DNA of 38,252 nt from Bacteriovoracaceae bacterium (GTDB lineage Bacteria > Bdellovibrionota > Bacteriovoracia > Bacteriovoracales > Bacteriovoracaceae). The stretch's first letter is position 1, and each line of letters begins with the position of its first letter. The notes below the pieces were generated by a model. The model did no database searches. It was not told where the DNA came from and saw only the letters and a program-made list of their open reading frames with translations. The position numbers and the translations under genes are program-made. Below, piece after piece: positions 25,914 to 34,773 of this stretch. The DNA is taken from positions 1-38,252 of the forward strand of contig JAHDBN010000021.1 in the NCBI GenBank assembly GCA_020630335.1. Direction: 5' to 3'.

Positions 25914-27222
25914 GTGTGATAATTGTGGATATCAAGTTTCTAAATGGATGGGGAATTGCTCAAAATGTCGTAGTTGGAATTCGTTTTTAGAAGTAGAAAA
26001 AATTATAAAAAAATCTAAGAAAAATCTTCAAATTAAAAAAATCAATGAAATATTTCAAGACAGCTTTAAGAGAATTGATACTGGGATAAATGAAGTAAAT
26101 AGGGTTCTTGGTAAAGGATTAACCCTTGGATCATTGACTTTACTTGGAGGAGAGCCTGGGGTTGGGAAATCAACTTTATTAATGAATATAGTTGATAATT
26201 TAGTTGTAAATAGTAAAAGAAAAGTTCTCTATGTAAGTGGTGAAGAGAGTGAACATCAAATATCATTAAGGGCCAAAAGATTAAAGATTTCTAGTAATTC
26301 AATTTATTTATTACATACTTCAAGTTGGGATAATATAAAAGAAGCATTAATAAATCTAAAGCCTGACTTCTTTATATTAGACTCAATTCAAACAACAAGA
26401 GTAGATGATCTATCTTCTTCTACAGGATCTGTTTCTCAAATAAAAGAAGTCACTAGTGAAATTTTAAATTACTGCAAACCAAATGACATTACAGGTTTTA
26501 TTATTGGCCATGTTACAAAAGAAGGTAGTATTGGTGGCCCAAAGGTTTTAGAGCATATAGTTGATACTGTTTTATATTTAGAAGGAAATAATGAAAATGA
26601 TTATAAAGTTTTAAGATCAAAAAAAAATAGATTTGGAAATACTCTTGAAATTGGAATACTAGAAATGACCAATAAAGGATTTATTTCATCGAAAATTTAT
26701 AATGATTTAAATAAAAATGATACTTGTAAAAAAATTGGCAGTGCTATTAGCTCTGCTCTGGAAGGTGGAAGGACTATTATCTTTGAAATAGAAGCCTTGG
26801 TTCATGAGAATAAACTAGGAAATGTTAAGAGAGTCACTCAAGGTTTTGATATAAAAAGACTTTCAATGTTAATTGCAATAATAGAAAAATATTTCGAAAT
26901 ACCTCTTCATTTTAATGATATTTATATAAATATTAGAAGTGATATAAAAATAAATGATAACTCAATAGATTTAGCTGTAATAGCTTCTATACTTAGTTCT
27001 TATTATAAAAAAGCAATTGATTCGAAGTCTATTTTTATTGGAGAAGTCAGCTTAAATGGAGATATAAAGAAGAGTAGAAAATTTGAAAAAATGATAATAG
27101 AAATTAAAGAGCATTATTTTAAAAAGATTGTAACTGGAAATTTTTCAGAAAAAAGGGGTTTGGCCAATTTAAGTTTTGTTAAATTGGCCAGTGTCATTGA
27201 ACTAAATCAATGCTTTTCCTAA
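25897..27222 (+). CDS. radA: DNA repair protein RadA
   Basis: RecA-like ATPase that promotes branch migration in recombination. The 441-aa protein has the N-terminal C4 zinc finger (CDNC ... CSKC, about 6-24), P-loop GGEPGVGKSTLLMN (about 84-97), the RadA-specific KNRFG motif (in SKKNRFGNTLEIG, about 246) and a Lon-like C-terminal domain (about 275-441). ATG 25903 is an alternative start. The gene overlaps ligA at its 5' end and the antisense small lipoprotein by 4 bases at its 3' end. Confidence 0.95.
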   Translation: MRMSYECDNCGYQVSKWMGNCSKCRSWNSFLEVEKIIKKSKKNLQIKKINEIFQDSFKRIDTGINEVNRVLGKGLTLGSLTLLGGEPGVGKSTLLMNIVDNLVVNSKRKVLYVSGEESEHQISLRAKRLKISSNSIYLLHTSSWDNIKEALINLKPDFFILDSIQTTRVDDLSSSTGSVSQIKEVTSEILNYCKPNDITGFIIGHVTKEGSIGGPKVLEHIVDTVLYLEGNNENDYKVLRSKKNRFGNTLEIGILEMTNKGFISSKIYNDLNKNDTCKKIGSAISSALEGGRTIIFEIEALVHENKLGNVKRVTQGFDIKRLSMLIAIIEKYFEIPLHFNDIYINIRSDIKINDNSIDLAVIASILSSYYKKAIDSKSIFIGEVSLNGDIKKSRKFEKMIIEIKEHYFKKIVTGNFSEKRGLANLSFVKLASVIELNQCFS

Positions 27223-27374
27223 AGTCTTCTCGATTCTACTTCTCTTTCAGCTTCAGCTTTTACAGGAAATGCTTCCTCGAATTTTTTAAACTCTTCACTG
27301 TGGTCTCTGGTTTTCATTAGTGAGCAGCTAAAAAAGCTTGATGATACTAATAAAAATAAAATGGATTTAATCAT
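27219..27374 (-). CDS. 51-aa lipoprotein
   Basis: A short gene on the minus strand starting ATG at 27374, preceded by a very strong AAGGAGG ribosome site. The protein starts MIKSILFLLVSSSFFSC, a classic lipoprotein signal with lipobox FFSC (Cys 17), and the mature part is a charged helix (EEFKKFEEAFP, then AEAEREVESRRL). A TATAAT-like -10 lies about 25 bases upstream. The stop overlaps the radA stop by 4 bases. Function unknown, but the ribosome site and signal make it convincing. Confidence 0.72.
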   Translation of the reverse strand: MIKSILFLLVSSSFFSCSLMKTRDHSEEFKKFEEAFPVKAEAEREVESRRL

Positions 27375-27450
27375 GATTCCCTCCTTGGATGGGGTGCTCT
27401 ATTATATTATAACAATAGTTTTTATTTCTTATCGGTAGGGGCAAAAATTT

Positions 27451-28266
27451 CTAAATAGGAAAGGTGTAATTTCCTGATGAAACGAGTTTGAAACTTAAAT
27501 ATGGCACTAAGATCTTATCTGACTCTTTATCACCAATCATTAATGAAGCATTTAAGTCAATTTTATGCTCGTATGAGGCCTTTAAAATCATTCCAGGTAA
27601 AGGCTTTCTCGTAAAGCTTAATTGAGTATAGTCATCATTCTCTCCATTTACGTGATATGGAGAATAATACCAATCTAAAAATTCAATATTATGGCCTTTA
27701 TAAAAAGCATTAATCGCTTTTTTACACGCTTCATAATCTTGAACCTCAAATAAGTTTCTAGCTATTCCTGATTGATTAGTGACAACGATAAATTCAAATC
27801 CTTTATTTTTAGCATCGATTAAGCTGGGTATGATTTCTTTGTTGAAGATAAGTTCTTCTGGCTTGTGTGGATAACGAGTATCTTTATTTAAAACTCCATC
27901 TCTGTCTAAAAAAATAACTTTCCTTTTTCCGGCTTGAGAGCAAATTGGAAAAGCTTTAAGTTTTTCATGATCTATGTTTTTTATATCATTAGTTTTTATT
28001 AGTCCTGAAAAATAGAGGCCATCAAATGAATTCTTTTTTAAAGAGTAAGATTCATCGTAAATATAGGAATGATTATTATTTTTTTCAATACTCAAAGATA
28101 ATGAATTGATTTTTGATTTTTCTAAGAAAAAATTAATATCACATCCATTGTAATAATTAGTATCTATTACTAAAAATGTATTCTTATCAAATGAATATTT
28201 AATATTTTCTATTGGAAAATCTTTACTCCCAATTATGAAAATATTTTCGTTACTAGATTTTTCCAT
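27451..28266 (-). CDS. HAD-family phosphatase (GmhB/HisB-N-like) with unknown N-terminal domain
   Basis: A 271-aa protein. From about residue 115 it is a HAD-IIIA hydrolase: FLDRDGVLN (nucleophile Asp 121, acid Asp 123), VVTNQSGIAR (162-170), RKPLPGM (220-226) and MIGDKESD (243-250). This is the pattern of heptose-bisphosphate or histidinol-phosphate phosphatases. The zinc-binding cysteines that precede RKP in GmhB are absent. Residues 1-110 are an extra domain that I do not recognise. The start lies 34 bases inside the glpK 3' end, so the two are coupled. Confidence 0.78.
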   Translation of the reverse strand: MEKSSNENIFIIGSKDFPIENIKYSFDKNTFLVIDTNYYNGCDINFFLEKSKINSLSLSIEKNNNHSYIYDESYSLKKNSFDGLYFSGLIKTNDIKNIDHEKLKAFPICSQAGKRKVIFLDRDGVLNKDTRYPHKPEELIFNKEIIPSLIDAKNKGFEFIVVTNQSGIARNLFEVQDYEACKKAINAFYKGHNIEFLDWYYSPYHVNGENDDYTQLSFTRKPLPGMILKASYEHKIDLNASLMIGDKESDKILVPYLSFKLVSSGNYTFPI

Positions 28267-29708
28267 TTTTTCTTTTTCTCAAAATAATATTTTTCGTTGT
28301 TAGGATGAAATGTTTTATCTAGTTTCCAAAAGTTTGAAACATCTTCAATTTTTAAATCATTATTTCCAATTAAAGAACCTGTAATAGCACCAAAGGCTGT
28401 AGTTTCTATGTTTTTAGGTCTGTTAATTAAAATTTCTGAAAAGCTTGATTGCATTTCCATTAAATAATTATTTTCTACTGCTCCGCCGTCGACATTTAAA
28501 GACTTGATTTTCTTTTTAAAGTCTAGCTCAAAAGATTCAAGAAGATCATTGATTGATAAGCAAATCCCTTCGAGACAAACTTTAGAAATATCACTTTTTT
28601 GAGTATCTCTCGTCATACCCCAAATACATCCCCTGGCTGATGGATTCCAATAAGGAGATCCAATTCCAGTGAAAAATGGGAAAAAGAAAAGATCTTCAGT
28701 TCTATTGTTTTCTGATTTTTTGGCAAGGTTCTCTATGTCTTTAGATTTCTGAATAAAATTAAAGTTGTCTCTTAAAAATTGAACTGCAGCGCCAGCAATA
28801 AAAGCACTTCCTTCTAAGGCATAGATAGATTTATCTTTAAATTTAAAAGCAACTGTTGAGAGTAAGCCATTATTCGAATGAATAATTTCAGAACCAGTAT
28901 TTAGAAGAGCAAATCCTCCTGTTCCATAGGTGCACTTAATATCACCCTCATTAATGCAAGCTTGTCCAAAAAGAGCAGATTGCTGATCACCAAAAAGACA
29001 TGTAATTGGAATTCCATCTGGTAAGAAATCAAGGCCTTCTGTAGTGCCAAAGTTTGAGAAAGTATCTTGAATGTTTGGAAGAAAATCTTTTTTAAGATCA
29101 AAAAAACTTAAAAGTTCTTGATCCCATGAAAGTGATTCTAAATTCATTAACAAGGTTCTAGAAGCATTAGATGGTTCTGTTGCAAAAGATTTAGAATTAC
29201 TGAGTTTGTATAATAAAAAAGTATCAATGGTTCCTAGGCATAAATCATTATTATCAGCTGCTTTTTTGACGTTAGTTGAGTTGTTTAAAAACCAATTCAT
29301 CTTGGTAGCACTAAAATAAGGATCTAGAGGAAGTCCTGTTTTATTTTTGAATTTATAATTTTCTTTGTTTTCTTCACACCAAGATGTGGTTCTCTTATCT
29401 TGCCATACAATTGCTTTTTCCAGGGGAATACCATTCTTGCTAAATGCACAAGTCGTTTCTCTTTGATTTGTAATTCCAATAGATTTAATATCTTTGGGAT
29501 TAATGTTTGATTTTTTTATTATATTCTGAGTAGTTATTTTAATGGTTTCCCATATTTCATTTAAATCATGTTCTACCCAAGAATTTTCTGGGTAATATTG
29601 TTTAAATTCTTTATTATCAAATGCGATAATTTCATTTTTAGTGCAATCAAAAATCATTGCACTTGTTCCAGTTGTTCCTTGGTCTATGGCCAAAACATAA
29701 TTATTCAT
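28233..29708 (-). CDS. glpK: Glycerol kinase
   Basis: Phosphorylates glycerol to glycerol-3-phosphate. Its 491 aa are close to the usual 498. It has the FGGY-family ATP-binding start YVLAIDQGTTGTSAMIF, NQRETTCAF, WQDKRT, CLFGDQQSALFGQ, TYGTGGFALLNTG and the C-terminal DGGAVENNYLMEMQ, all diagnostic of GlpK. No glpF or glpD is nearby. The downstream HAD phosphatase overlaps its end, so the pair may handle a glycerol/phosphosugar step (inference). Confidence 0.96.
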   Translation of the reverse strand: MNNYVLAIDQGTTGTSAMIFDCTKNEIIAFDNKEFKQYYPENSWVEHDLNEIWETIKITTQNIIKKSNINPKDIKSIGITNQRETTCAFSKNGIPLEKAIVWQDKRTTSWCEENKENYKFKNKTGLPLDPYFSATKMNWFLNNSTNVKKAADNNDLCLGTIDTFLLYKLSNSKSFATEPSNASRTLLMNLESLSWDQELLSFFDLKKDFLPNIQDTFSNFGTTEGLDFLPDGIPITCLFGDQQSALFGQACINEGDIKCTYGTGGFALLNTGSEIIHSNNGLLSTVAFKFKDKSIYALEGSAFIAGAAVQFLRDNFNFIQKSKDIENLAKKSENNRTEDLFFFPFFTGIGSPYWNPSARGCIWGMTRDTQKSDISKVCLEGICLSINDLLESFELDFKKKIKSLNVDGGAVENNYLMEMQSSFSEILINRPKNIETTAFGAITGSLIGNNDLKIEDVSNFWKLDKTFHPNNEKYYFEKKKKWKNLVTKIFS

Positions 29709-29726
29709 AAGAAAATTATTAATGAT

Positions 29727-29939
29727 TTATCTTAAATCGTCTGTAGAAATATCTTGCTCGGCAACTATTGAGATCATACCAACCCAAACTTTCGCAATTC
29801 TATCATTCATTGTACTCAAAAAAATCATAGAGAGAGTTGAAATTACCAACATAAGTAGTAGGTACTCAACAAGAGATTGACCTTTTTTGTTAAGAATTTG
29901 TGATATTCTTTTAAAATATACATATTTCTTTAAAAGCAT
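29727..29939 (-). CDS. Flp-type/class III signal peptide pilin-like protein
   Basis: A 70-aa protein with a basic N-terminus, then KKGQSLVEYLLLMLVIST. This is the Gly-cleavage type IV prepilin-like signal with the conserved Glu at +5 followed by a hydrophobic helix (about 24-43). The C-terminal 25 residues are polar. It resembles Flp or TadE-like pseudopilins. No other tad genes are nearby. The start is uncertain because no clear ribosome site is seen. Confidence 0.65.
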   Translation of the reverse strand: MLLKKYVYFKRISQILNKKGQSLVEYLLLMLVISTLSMIFLSTMNDRIAKVWVGMISIVAEQDISTDDLR

Positions 29940-29973
29940 AGGATAATTATAATATAAAAAAGGAAGAAACTTT

Positions 29974-30528
29974 ATGAATAGTAAAAAGTTACCATTAATG
30001 GCAGGTATTGGGTTCTTTGTAATTTCTGCAATAGCTGTTAAGTTGATATTTTTTGGAACTTCTCTAAATGCTAAGCCTTTTGTATTGGGGTCTGCTCAAA
30101 AGGCTCATTATGAAAACATATTTACAAAAGAAAAGTATGAATTAGCAAATGGTGAAAAAGTTGAATTTTTAAAATACAAAGAACCATTTGTAATGATTAA
30201 CTTTTGGGCAACATGGTGTGTTCCTTGTTTGAAAAAATTTAAGTCAATTAAAAAGCTTCAAAAGAAATTTGGAGATAAAATTAAAGTTATTGGGGTAAAT
30301 GTTGATCAGGAATTATCAGATAAAAAGTATCAAGCTTTCATCAAGAAAAATAAATTAGATTTTAAATCGATTAAAGATCCAGAGAGTAAAATTTTATCAA
30401 AATTTCATCTAGCACATATTCCTGCGGTAATTTTATATCATAAAGGAAAAGTTATTCATTTTAGTAACGATCAAAAATCTTATAATCATGACAAGATTGT
30501 TACTCAAATTAGTTCACTTTTAAAATAA
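29974..30528 (+). CDS. TlpA-like thioredoxin, membrane-anchored
   Basis: A 184-aa protein with an N-terminal membrane anchor/signal (about 7-30) and a thioredoxin fold with active site FWATWCVPCLKKF (CVPC at 82-85). The cis-proline region is AHIPAVILY. Such periplasmic proteins reduce disulfides, often for cytochrome c maturation. A strong AAAGGAAG ribosome site and a TATAAT-like box lie in the 34-bp spacer to the divergent pilin gene. Confidence 0.88.
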   Translation: MNSKKLPLMAGIGFFVISAIAVKLIFFGTSLNAKPFVLGSAQKAHYENIFTKEKYELANGEKVEFLKYKEPFVMINFWATWCVPCLKKFKSIKKLQKKFGDKIKVIGVNVDQELSDKKYQAFIKKNKLDFKSIKDPESKILSKFHLAHIPAVILYHKGKVIHFSNDQKSYNHDKIVTQISSLLK

Positions 30529-30594
30529 TTCTCATATCGCTTTTTTTTCATTAGAATTTTCTTAGACAAAATAACGAACTCAAAGGAGAGAGAA

Positions 30595-30984
30595 ATGTTA
30601 AGTGAATTTAAAGATTTTGCAATGAAGGGAAATGTTGTTGATCTAGCTGTAGGTATGGTAATTGGTGGAGCTTTTGGAAAAATTGTTTCAGCTTTAGTAA
30701 CACACTTAGTGACACCGCCAATTGGAATGATGATGGGTGGAGTAGATTTTTCCAAATTAGGAACAGTTTTAAATCCTGATGAAGTTGCAGGTGGAGCAGA
30801 GCCAGTAATCTTGGGTTATGGTGCTTTTATTCAATCAATTCTAGATTTTATTATTATTGCTTTCGCAATATTCTTAGTTGTTAAAATGATTAACTCTGCT
30901 AAGAAAAAAGAAGAAGAAGCTGCTCCAGCAGGTCCTTCTGAAGTAGATCTTTTAACAGAAATCAGAGATTCTTTAAGAAAATAA
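30595..30984 (+). CDS. mscL: Large-conductance mechanosensitive channel MscL
   Basis: Releases solutes on hypo-osmotic shock. The 129-aa protein starts [20 protein letters not shown] with the N-terminal amphipathic helix and TM1 ([18 protein letters not shown]), followed by the periplasmic loop, TM2 (about 80-100) and a C-terminal helix with [20 protein letters not shown] precedes the ATG. A clear terminator follows. Confidence 0.97.
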   Translation: MLSEFKDFAMKGNVVDLAVGMVIGGAFGKIVSALVTHLVTPPIGMMMGGVDFSKLGTVLNPDEVAGGAEPVILGYGAFIQSILDFIIIAFAIFLVVKMINSAKKKEEEAAPAGPSEVDLLTEIRDSLRK

Positions 30985-31009
30985 TTTAGAAAGATATTTT
31001 AGGATTTTA

Positions 31010-31036
31010 AGGGAGGTATTAAGCCTCCCTTTTTTA
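31010..31036 (+). terminator. Intrinsic terminator after mscL
   Basis: AGGGAGG (31010-31016) pairs with CCTCCCT (31024-31030) across a 7-base loop, followed by a T-run. It is 26 bases after the mscL stop. It also lies just beyond the stop of the convergent redoxin gene (31041) and may serve both strands, though its T-tract is good only on the plus strand. Confidence 0.88.
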
Positions 31037-31040
31037 TTTA

Positions 31041-31610
31041 TTAATATTTAACTGAGCAACCATAAGGTTTAGTCTTAATTGTATTATTAATTTTTTTACC
31101 CTTAATCAAATCATCTAAATTCATAGCAACATAATTCTTTGCTTTCTTTACATCTTCTTTATCATAGCTAGAAATACTATCTATAGATCCATCATAAACT
31201 ATGTGATTATTCTTAATAATAAACATATGTGGAGTAGTTTTTGCGTTATACATTTTTCCTATTTTTCCATCAACATCTCTTATGAAATGAGTAGAAGCAA
31301 ATTTTGATGAGTCTAAAAATTCTTTAAGTGCTGGTTTTGTAAAATATCCTTGCTTACCTTTTGCTGAAGATAGAATTGTAATCCACTTAATTCCTTTTTT
31401 TGTATATTTTTTCTTAAGTTCTTGCATGTTATTTGAGTCATAATGCTTTTTAACGAAAGGACAATCTTTGTTATACCATTCTAGAACAACAGTATGATCT
31501 TTATAATCAGAAAGTTTTTTTGATTCGTTGATTTTAAAATCAGGTGCGCTAACAAGAATATCTGATTTGGAAAAAAGGTTTAGTGATAAAATTAGAATTA
31601 AAAATTTCAT
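31041..31610 (-). CDS. Secreted redoxin/thioredoxin-family protein
   Basis: A 189-aa protein with a short signal sequence (about 1-20) and a thioredoxin-like domain. EWYNKDCPFVKKHYDSNNMQ, WITILSSAKGKQGYF and TTPHMFII match the redoxin family (CPFV around Cys 50). Only one cysteine is in the active-site region, so activity is probably peroxiredoxin-like or needs a partner. AGGAG precedes the ATG. It is the last gene of the long minus-strand run, 7 bases after hutH. Confidence 0.8.
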   Translation of the reverse strand: MKFLILILSLNLFSKSDILVSAPDFKINESKKLSDYKDHTVVLEWYNKDCPFVKKHYDSNNMQELKKKYTKKGIKWITILSSAKGKQGYFTKPALKEFLDSSKFASTHFIRDVDGKIGKMYNAKTTPHMFIIKNNHIVYDGSIDSISSYDKEDVKKAKNYVAMNLDDLIKGKKINNTIKTKPYGCSVKY

Positions 31611-31617
31611 AAATCTC

Positions 31618-33144
31618 CTAATGTAAGTTAATATTTTTCTTTACTAGATTGAGAATAATATCGTCATGAATTAAAGTTCTTATTTTCTCTATATCATCAC
31701 TAAAAACTCGATCTTCTGTTATTTTAGGCACATCTTTTCTAATTAGCTCGTGAACTTTTTGTAAAATAGGCGATGTTTTTTTGTCAATAAAATCAAGAGC
31801 TTGAGTGTTGCATAAAAATTCAATAGCTATACAATTCTCTAAATTGTTTAATATTTGAGAAAGCTTTCTTCCTGAAGTTATTCCCATACTTACATGATCT
31901 TCTTTATCGGTTGATGTAGGAATAGAATCTACAGAAGCAGGAAAACATAGTGTTTTATTCTCTGAGGCTAGAGCTGCAACAGTTACATGAGCAATCATTA
32001 GCCCAGAATTTAGGCCCGTAGATTCAACTAAAAATGCTGGAAGTTCAGAAAAGGTTGGGTTCATCAATTTTTCTATTCTTCTTTCTAATACACTTGAAAG
32101 TTCACTTAATCCCATGGCCAAATAATCCATGCATAAGGCTAGGTTTTCTCCATGAAAATTCCCTCCAGATAAAACTTTTTCTTTTTCTGAGAAAATTAAA
32201 GGATTGTCTGTTACAGAATTAACTTCAATATTGATAACTTCTTCGGCATGAGCAAGGGTTTGCCTGCAAGCTCCATGTATTTGAGGAAGACAGCGAAGAC
32301 TATAAGGATCTTGGACTTTTCCGCAATTTTCATGAGAATGAAGTATTTGTGAGTCTTTTAGAAGTAAGTTTAAATTCTGAGCAACTTCTATGATTCCTTT
32401 ATGAGGCTTAAGCCTTGTAATATCTGGATCAAATGGTTTACTAGACCCTTGAAGTCCATCAAGAGTCATTGCTGCCGCAATATCACAAAGCTTAAACATT
32501 TTTTTTGCTCTAATAATACTCAAAGAACCAAGTGCATTCATTACAGTGGTTCCATTTATTAAAGCAAGGCCTTCTTTTGGCTGAAGTGTAACTGGATTTA
32601 TTTTTAATTCTTCAAGGATTTCTTTTGTGAGTCTTAAGTTGTTTTTATAATATGCTTTTCCTTCACCAATTAAACAAAGTGCCATGTGAGCTAGAGGTGC
32701 GAGATCACCTGAAGCTCCAACTGATCCTTGAGAAGGTATATAAGGAATAATATCAAGTTCTAGAAATTTAAAAATTAACTCAAGCGTTTTAATATTAATT
32801 CCAGAGTAACCTTTAATTAAACAGTTTGCTCTAATAAGCATTATCGCTCTTACAGTCTCTCTTTTAAAAGGTTTGCCAACACCCGTGCAATGAGATCTCA
32901 CGAGATTGATTTGTAATTGTTCAAGATCTTCTTTTTTTATAGATGTATTTGAAAGAGCTCCGAAACCAGTGTTAATACCATAGACTGTTTCGTTTTTATC
33001 AATTATCTTTTTGATATAATCCTGAGATTTAAGCATTTCTTTTTTTAAGTTATGTGGAATGCTAAAAGTAATTTGTTCTTTTGATCTAGAAACATTGTAT
33101 ACAATTTCTGAATTCAGAGAAGAGCCATCTAAGATAATATTCAT
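31618..33144 (-). CDS. hutH: Histidine ammonia-lyase
   Basis: Converts L-histidine to urocanate and ammonia. The 508-aa protein has the self-forming MIO prosthetic triad Ala-Ser-Gly (144-146) in GSVGASGDLAPLAH, catalytic-tyrosine region YGINTGFG (55-62), LVRSHCTGVG and ALINGTTVMN. The rest of the histidine-utilisation pathway (hutU, hutI, hutG) is not in the window. It lies between rpe and a redoxin in a short-spaced run. Confidence 0.93.
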   Translation of the reverse strand: MNIILDGSSLNSEIVYNVSRSKEQITFSIPHNLKKEMLKSQDYIKKIIDKNETVYGINTGFGALSNTSIKKEDLEQLQINLVRSHCTGVGKPFKRETVRAIMLIRANCLIKGYSGINIKTLELIFKFLELDIIPYIPSQGSVGASGDLAPLAHMALCLIGEGKAYYKNNLRLTKEILEELKINPVTLQPKEGLALINGTTVMNALGSLSIIRAKKMFKLCDIAAAMTLDGLQGSSKPFDPDITRLKPHKGIIEVAQNLNLLLKDSQILHSHENCGKVQDPYSLRCLPQIHGACRQTLAHAEEVINIEVNSVTDNPLIFSEKEKVLSGGNFHGENLALCMDYLAMGLSELSSVLERRIEKLMNPTFSELPAFLVESTGLNSGLMIAHVTVAALASENKTLCFPASVDSIPTSTDKEDHVSMGITSGRKLSQILNNLENCIAIEFLCNTQALDFIDKKTSPILQKVHELIRKDVPKITEDRVFSDDIEKIRTLIHDDIILNLVKKNINLH

Positions 33145-33175
33145 ACTTTTGAAATACTTAAGAGTTCTTATATAG

Positions 33176-33844
33176 TCAATGAATTAAACTTTCATATTGA
33201 TCATTCATTGATTTAGGATAATTAAAAAAGTACGAACCACTAACTAAATTAGTGGCACCAGCTTTTATAACTTCTTGGGAGGTTATATTATTAATCCCTC
33301 CATCCACTTGGATAATTAAATTTGGATTGAGGCTTTCTTTTCTTTTTGTTGCAATTTGAATTTTTTCTAGAGTGGATTTAATAAATCCTTGTCCACCAAA
33401 ACCTGGTTCTACAGTCATGATAAGTAAAAGATCTATGGAAGAAAAAATATCATCACTCATTTCTTCTATCTTTGTATTAGGTTTAATAGATATTCCAACG
33501 CTCTTAAAGTGAGACTTTGATTTGTTAATAAGATCCAAGTGGTTTTTAGTTGCTTCAAAATGAAAAGTAAAGTTGTGTATATTAAGGTCTTTAAATCTTT
33601 CTATATATACATCTGGGTTACTAACCATTAAGTGAGCATCTAATGGAATTTTCGTATTTTCTTTAACTTTTTTTAAAATAGGTGTTCCAAAAGTTAAGTT
33701 TGGAACAAAGTGTCCATCCATTATATCAAGGTGTAACCATAAATTTTTCTTCTCTAAGTGCAAAAGATTTAATTTCTCAATATCTTCTTTTAAATTATAA
33801 AAATTTGCAGAGAGTAAACTTGGTGAAATTGTTATATTCTTCAT
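33176..33844 (-). CDS. rpe: Ribulose-phosphate 3-epimerase
   Basis: Interconverts ribulose-5-phosphate and xylulose-5-phosphate. A 222-aa TIM barrel with SPSLLSANF, LHLDIMDGHFVPNLTFG, DAHLMVSNPD, TVEPGFGGQGF and QVDGGIN, the full set of conserved motifs and metal ligands. Its ATG overlaps the fmt stop by 4 bases (ATGA). Confidence 0.96.
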   Translation of the reverse strand: MKNITISPSLLSANFYNLKEDIEKLNLLHLEKKNLWLHLDIMDGHFVPNLTFGTPILKKVKENTKIPLDAHLMVSNPDVYIERFKDLNIHNFTFHFEATKNHLDLINKSKSHFKSVGISIKPNTKIEEMSDDIFSSIDLLLIMTVEPGFGGQGFIKSTLEKIQIATKRKESLNPNLIIQVDGGINNITSQEVIKAGATNLVSGSYFFNYPKSMNDQYESLIH

Positions 33845-34773
33845 GAGATTATTATTTCTTTATTTATTCCATTTAAAAAGTCAGCATCAGTCATTTGTCT
33901 TTTTCCTTCAGGTTGAATGATTTCTAAACGGATAGTTCCGTTCTTTATACCCAAAAGCATCTGGCCCATGTGAATTTTGAAAACTCCTGGGTCTAAATGA
34001 AGGCTATACTTTGATATTTTATGAATCTTTAGAATTTTTTTATTTATATACAAAAAACTTTTCGGCCAAGCTGCATATCCTTTGATCATATTTAAGACAT
34101 TTTCAAAGTCATGGTTTAGTGGATCTATCTTAGCATCACTTTTTTTGATTAAAGGAGCAAAGCTTACCTTGCTCTCATCTTGTTTGGTAAATATAAGTTT
34201 GTCTTTATTAACTAATTCAATAAATTTATTAATACTTATTGCTGCTTCATTTTTAAGTTTTTCAAACATCTTTATAGCATTATCATTTTCATCTATATCT
34301 ACTTCATGGGAATAACATATATCTCCAGCGTCCATTTTTTTAACCATTTTTTGAATACTCACCCCTGTTTTTTTATCACCATTTAATAATGCATATTGAA
34401 TAGGGGCTGCTCCTCTGTATTTAGGAAGAAGAGATGTGTGAATATTAAAACAACCAATTCGAGGAAAATCTAAAATCTCCTGAGAGATAAATTGAGAAAA
34501 AGCTAAAACTATGATGAGATCAATTTTTGAATTTTTAAGAAAACTAATAATTTCTTCATTTTTATTAATTTTATCTGTTTGATAATAAGAAATATTATTT
34601 TTAATACAAAAATCTATAACAGGAGGGTTTTTAATTTTTTGTCCTCTATCTCTTTTCTTACTAGGATTAGAAATGCAGGCTAAAAGATCTATTGAAGAAT
34701 TATTAAATAGAGCTTGAAGAGTTGGAACTGAAAAATCAGGTGTTCCTAAAAATACAGTTCTTAATTTACTCAT
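33841..34773 (-). CDS. fmt: Methionyl-tRNA formyltransferase
   Basis: Formylates initiator Met-tRNA. The 310-aa protein has VFLGTPDFSVPTLQAL, the catalytic region NIHTSLLPKYRGAAPIQYALLNGDKKTGVSI and the C-terminal OB-like domain. It overlaps def by 8 bases upstream and rpe by 4 bases downstream. The def-fmt pairing is a common bacterial arrangement. Confidence 0.97.
   Translation of the reverse strand: MSKLRTVFLGTPDFSVPTLQALFNNSSIDLLACISNPSKKRDRGQKIKNPPVIDFCIKNNISYYQTDKINKNEEIISFLKNSKIDLIIVLAFSQFISQEILDFPRIGCFNIHTSLLPKYRGAAPIQYALLNGDKKTGVSIQKMVKKMDAGDICYSHEVDIDENDNAIKMFEKLKNEAAISINKFIELVNKDKLIFTKQDESKVSFAPLIKKSDAKIDPLNHDFENVLNMIKGYAAWPKSFLYINKKILKIHKISKYSLHLDPGVFKIHMGQMLLGIKNGTIRLEIIQPEGKRQMTDADFLNGINKEIIIS

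Noticed and set aside
27866-27874. Perfect DnaA box TGTGGATAA
   Set aside because: A single copy inside the HAD gene, far from dnaA; expected by chance in AT-rich DNA.
34387-34400. ATAGGGGC resembling half of the 14-bp motif in fmt
   Set aside because: Only about 10 of 14 positions match, and it encodes the conserved GAAPIQYAL of Fmt.
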